Shown here: positions 62,803 through 64,000 of the stretch, piece after piece | Numbering within the stretch: position 1 is the stretch's first letter | How the letters are laid out: the number at the start of each line of letters is the position of its first letter | From: Anseranas semipalmata | Taxonomy: Eukaryota; Chordata; Aves; Anseriformes; Anseranatidae | NCBI GenBank assembly: GCA_013399115.1 | Contig: VXAA01003938.1 | Span: forward strand, 547,776-611,775 | Length of the DNA: 64,000 nt | Direction: 5' to 3' | Notes under the pieces: model-generated | Database searches by the model: none | Told to the model about the DNA's origin: nothing | What the model saw: only the letters and a program-made list of their open reading frames with translations | Position numbers and translations under genes: made by a program

Positions 62803-64000
62803 CTAAAATTCAAAATGACCTTTTGTCAGTATTAACTTCCATAAAGTCACTGCTTTATCAATAGTATCTGTTTTAAAAAATGCTCTGATTTTTAATTATA
62901 CATCATTTATCATTGTAATTATATTTACTTGTCTATGAATATTTATAAGAACAGTAACACAGGGAATTCTTCATGTGGAAGAATAGAATTTATTGAAGGT
63001 AATGGAGAAAACAAGAGAAAAAATGGGTCTCCATGTCAAGTGATCTTTAGTTCTGCTAAACATAGAAGAATGTTTTAGCAGCAATGATAATGCTTAAAAT
63101 TGTATATATAGCAGGCTGATAAAGAAATTGTTAGCCTGCTTAAGGTATAAAGAATTCTTGCTTCTCGCTGTCACTTGCGGTAGGATTCCTCTGGTGAAAT
63201 GTAGGTTTCTCCACTAAAACTAGTTCCTACAGACATCTTCCACAGAAATGTAAAAAAGCCCAAGCACTTTAGAGCAATTCACATCCATAAGGTAACTATC
63301 AAAATGAAGTCAGATTAATGGCACCCTAAAAGTGCCTCATTCTCCCCACTGACTATAAAGGAATCTGAGAGCAGTCAGTGCCAATGGAGCACCATTTATT
63401 TTAGGTGCCTGATGCCAGCCAAAGTGGTCTCACCTTCTGTCCCCCTATTCCCAGATTGCCTTGGATTTGAAAGACCCAGCCCAACAACGCTGTCCTGAAA
63501 ATTTCTGTATCTTGGTGGGAAATGACTGCCCAGTCTCTGCGTGACCACCACAAGGGCAGGCAGTGGGAAGCCTGTGCACGTTTTGTTGGGGAAATGATCA
63601 TCAGGCATGAGGGCTTTGTGGGAGTCTAGACAGTCTTTGTTCTCGGCAGAAAGGCTGGCACTGGTGTAGCTGCTGGCTTTCTAAAGGCAGCGCTGAGAAG
63701 ATTGAGAGAACTCTATTTTGTCCTAATAATCCTGTCAGGTGTAACATGGGGATGCTGCATCGTGATTAGTGTAGGCCTTTTCAGCCTGCAGACAGCTAAT
63801 TTTTCTGCCGACAAAGAGTCTAATTCCCAAAGAGATGGTTTGAAATCTTTGAAACAAGAAAGAGGCACACGGAAGGAGGATATGGTATTGAAGAGCCCAA
63901 CCACGGCTCCGTGCAATTAACAATAAGCTATCAGAGAGGGACTGGATGAAAAAAGGAAAGGCGTTTCCCTTGAGCTGTACCCATGGTTCATCAGGAGATC
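62803..64000 (-). other. ENOX1: ENOX1 intron, partial, upstream of the first visible exon
   Basis: This is intron leading into the 62685-62802 exon. The acceptor is TTTTAG, with a TACTGAC branch-point match at 62825-62831 on the minus strand. The exon coding for the residues before ELRNAH was not found in these 1.2 kb, so the intron extends past the right edge. A 72-codon plus-strand open frame at 63702-63920 begins with a hydrophobic stretch but has no other support. Confidence 0.75.
62825..62831 (-). promoter_or_regulatory. candidate splicing branch point
   Basis: TACTGAC in transcript sense differs at one base from the optimal TACTAAC. Its branch adenine lies about 24 nt upstream of the exon at 62802, within the usual 18-40 nt window. 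The tract between it and the acceptor is only moderately pyrimidine-rich, so a strong branch point would compensate. Confidence 0.6.

Noticed and set aside
1..64000. CRISPR array, bacterial operon or integrated viral genome
   Set aside because: No spaced direct repeats, no ribosome binding sites or dense coding, and no recognisable viral gene. The window is vertebrate intronic DNA with CR1 elements.

Overview
This window is vertebrate nuclear DNA, almost certainly from a bird. It is AT-rich, intron-dominated and gene-poor. Its interspersed repeats are CR1-type non-LTR retrotransposons ending in the short tandem ATTCTATG-like tail that is typical of avian (and other reptilian) CR1. Four stretches of N (34, 154, 315 and 1 bases) show a draft assembly. 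There are no bacterial-style operons, no CRISPR array and no tRNA or rRNA gene that I can see.

The one gene I can establish is the 3' half of ENOX1 (ecto-NOX disulfide-thiol exchanger 1), on the minus strand. Seven coding exons can be joined without a phase conflict, running right to left: 62685-62802, 42154-42338, 25887-25994, 21537-21593, 6395-6497, 3339-3424 and 10-141 (stop codon at 10-12). Together they encode the last 262 or so residues: an acidic linker, a long coiled-coil region, and the conserved C-terminal domain with its H-V-H and T-G-V-G-A-T-L motifs. The start codon, the RRM-containing N-terminal half and the promoter lie beyond the right edge. All but 9 bases of the 3' UTR lie beyond the left edge.

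Layout: 1-6500 holds the last three exons, closely spaced. 6500-21536 is a 15 kb intron with a strong sense-strand G-quadruplex motif (7797-7818) and a decayed CR1 copy that keeps endonuclease-, RT- and tail-derived pieces (12386-13392). 21537-25994 holds two coiled-coil exons, one with an ambiguous 5' splice site, and an opposite-strand exon-like ORF (23407-23834). 25995-42153 is a 16 kb intron with three CR1 copies. 42154-42338 is the largest coiled-coil exon. 42339-62684 is a 20 kb intron with CR1 copies, an assembly gap that starts on a CR1-like end, purine-rich tracts and a hairpin. 62685-62802 is the most upstream exon visible.

I did not find a convincing new biological system. The most checkable oddities are the two candidate donors of the 57-bp exon, the exon-like plus-strand ORF at 23407-23834, the intronic G-quadruplex motif and the hairpin at 57360-57397. 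Comparisons with human ENOX1 and ENOX2 are from memory, not from an alignment run here.
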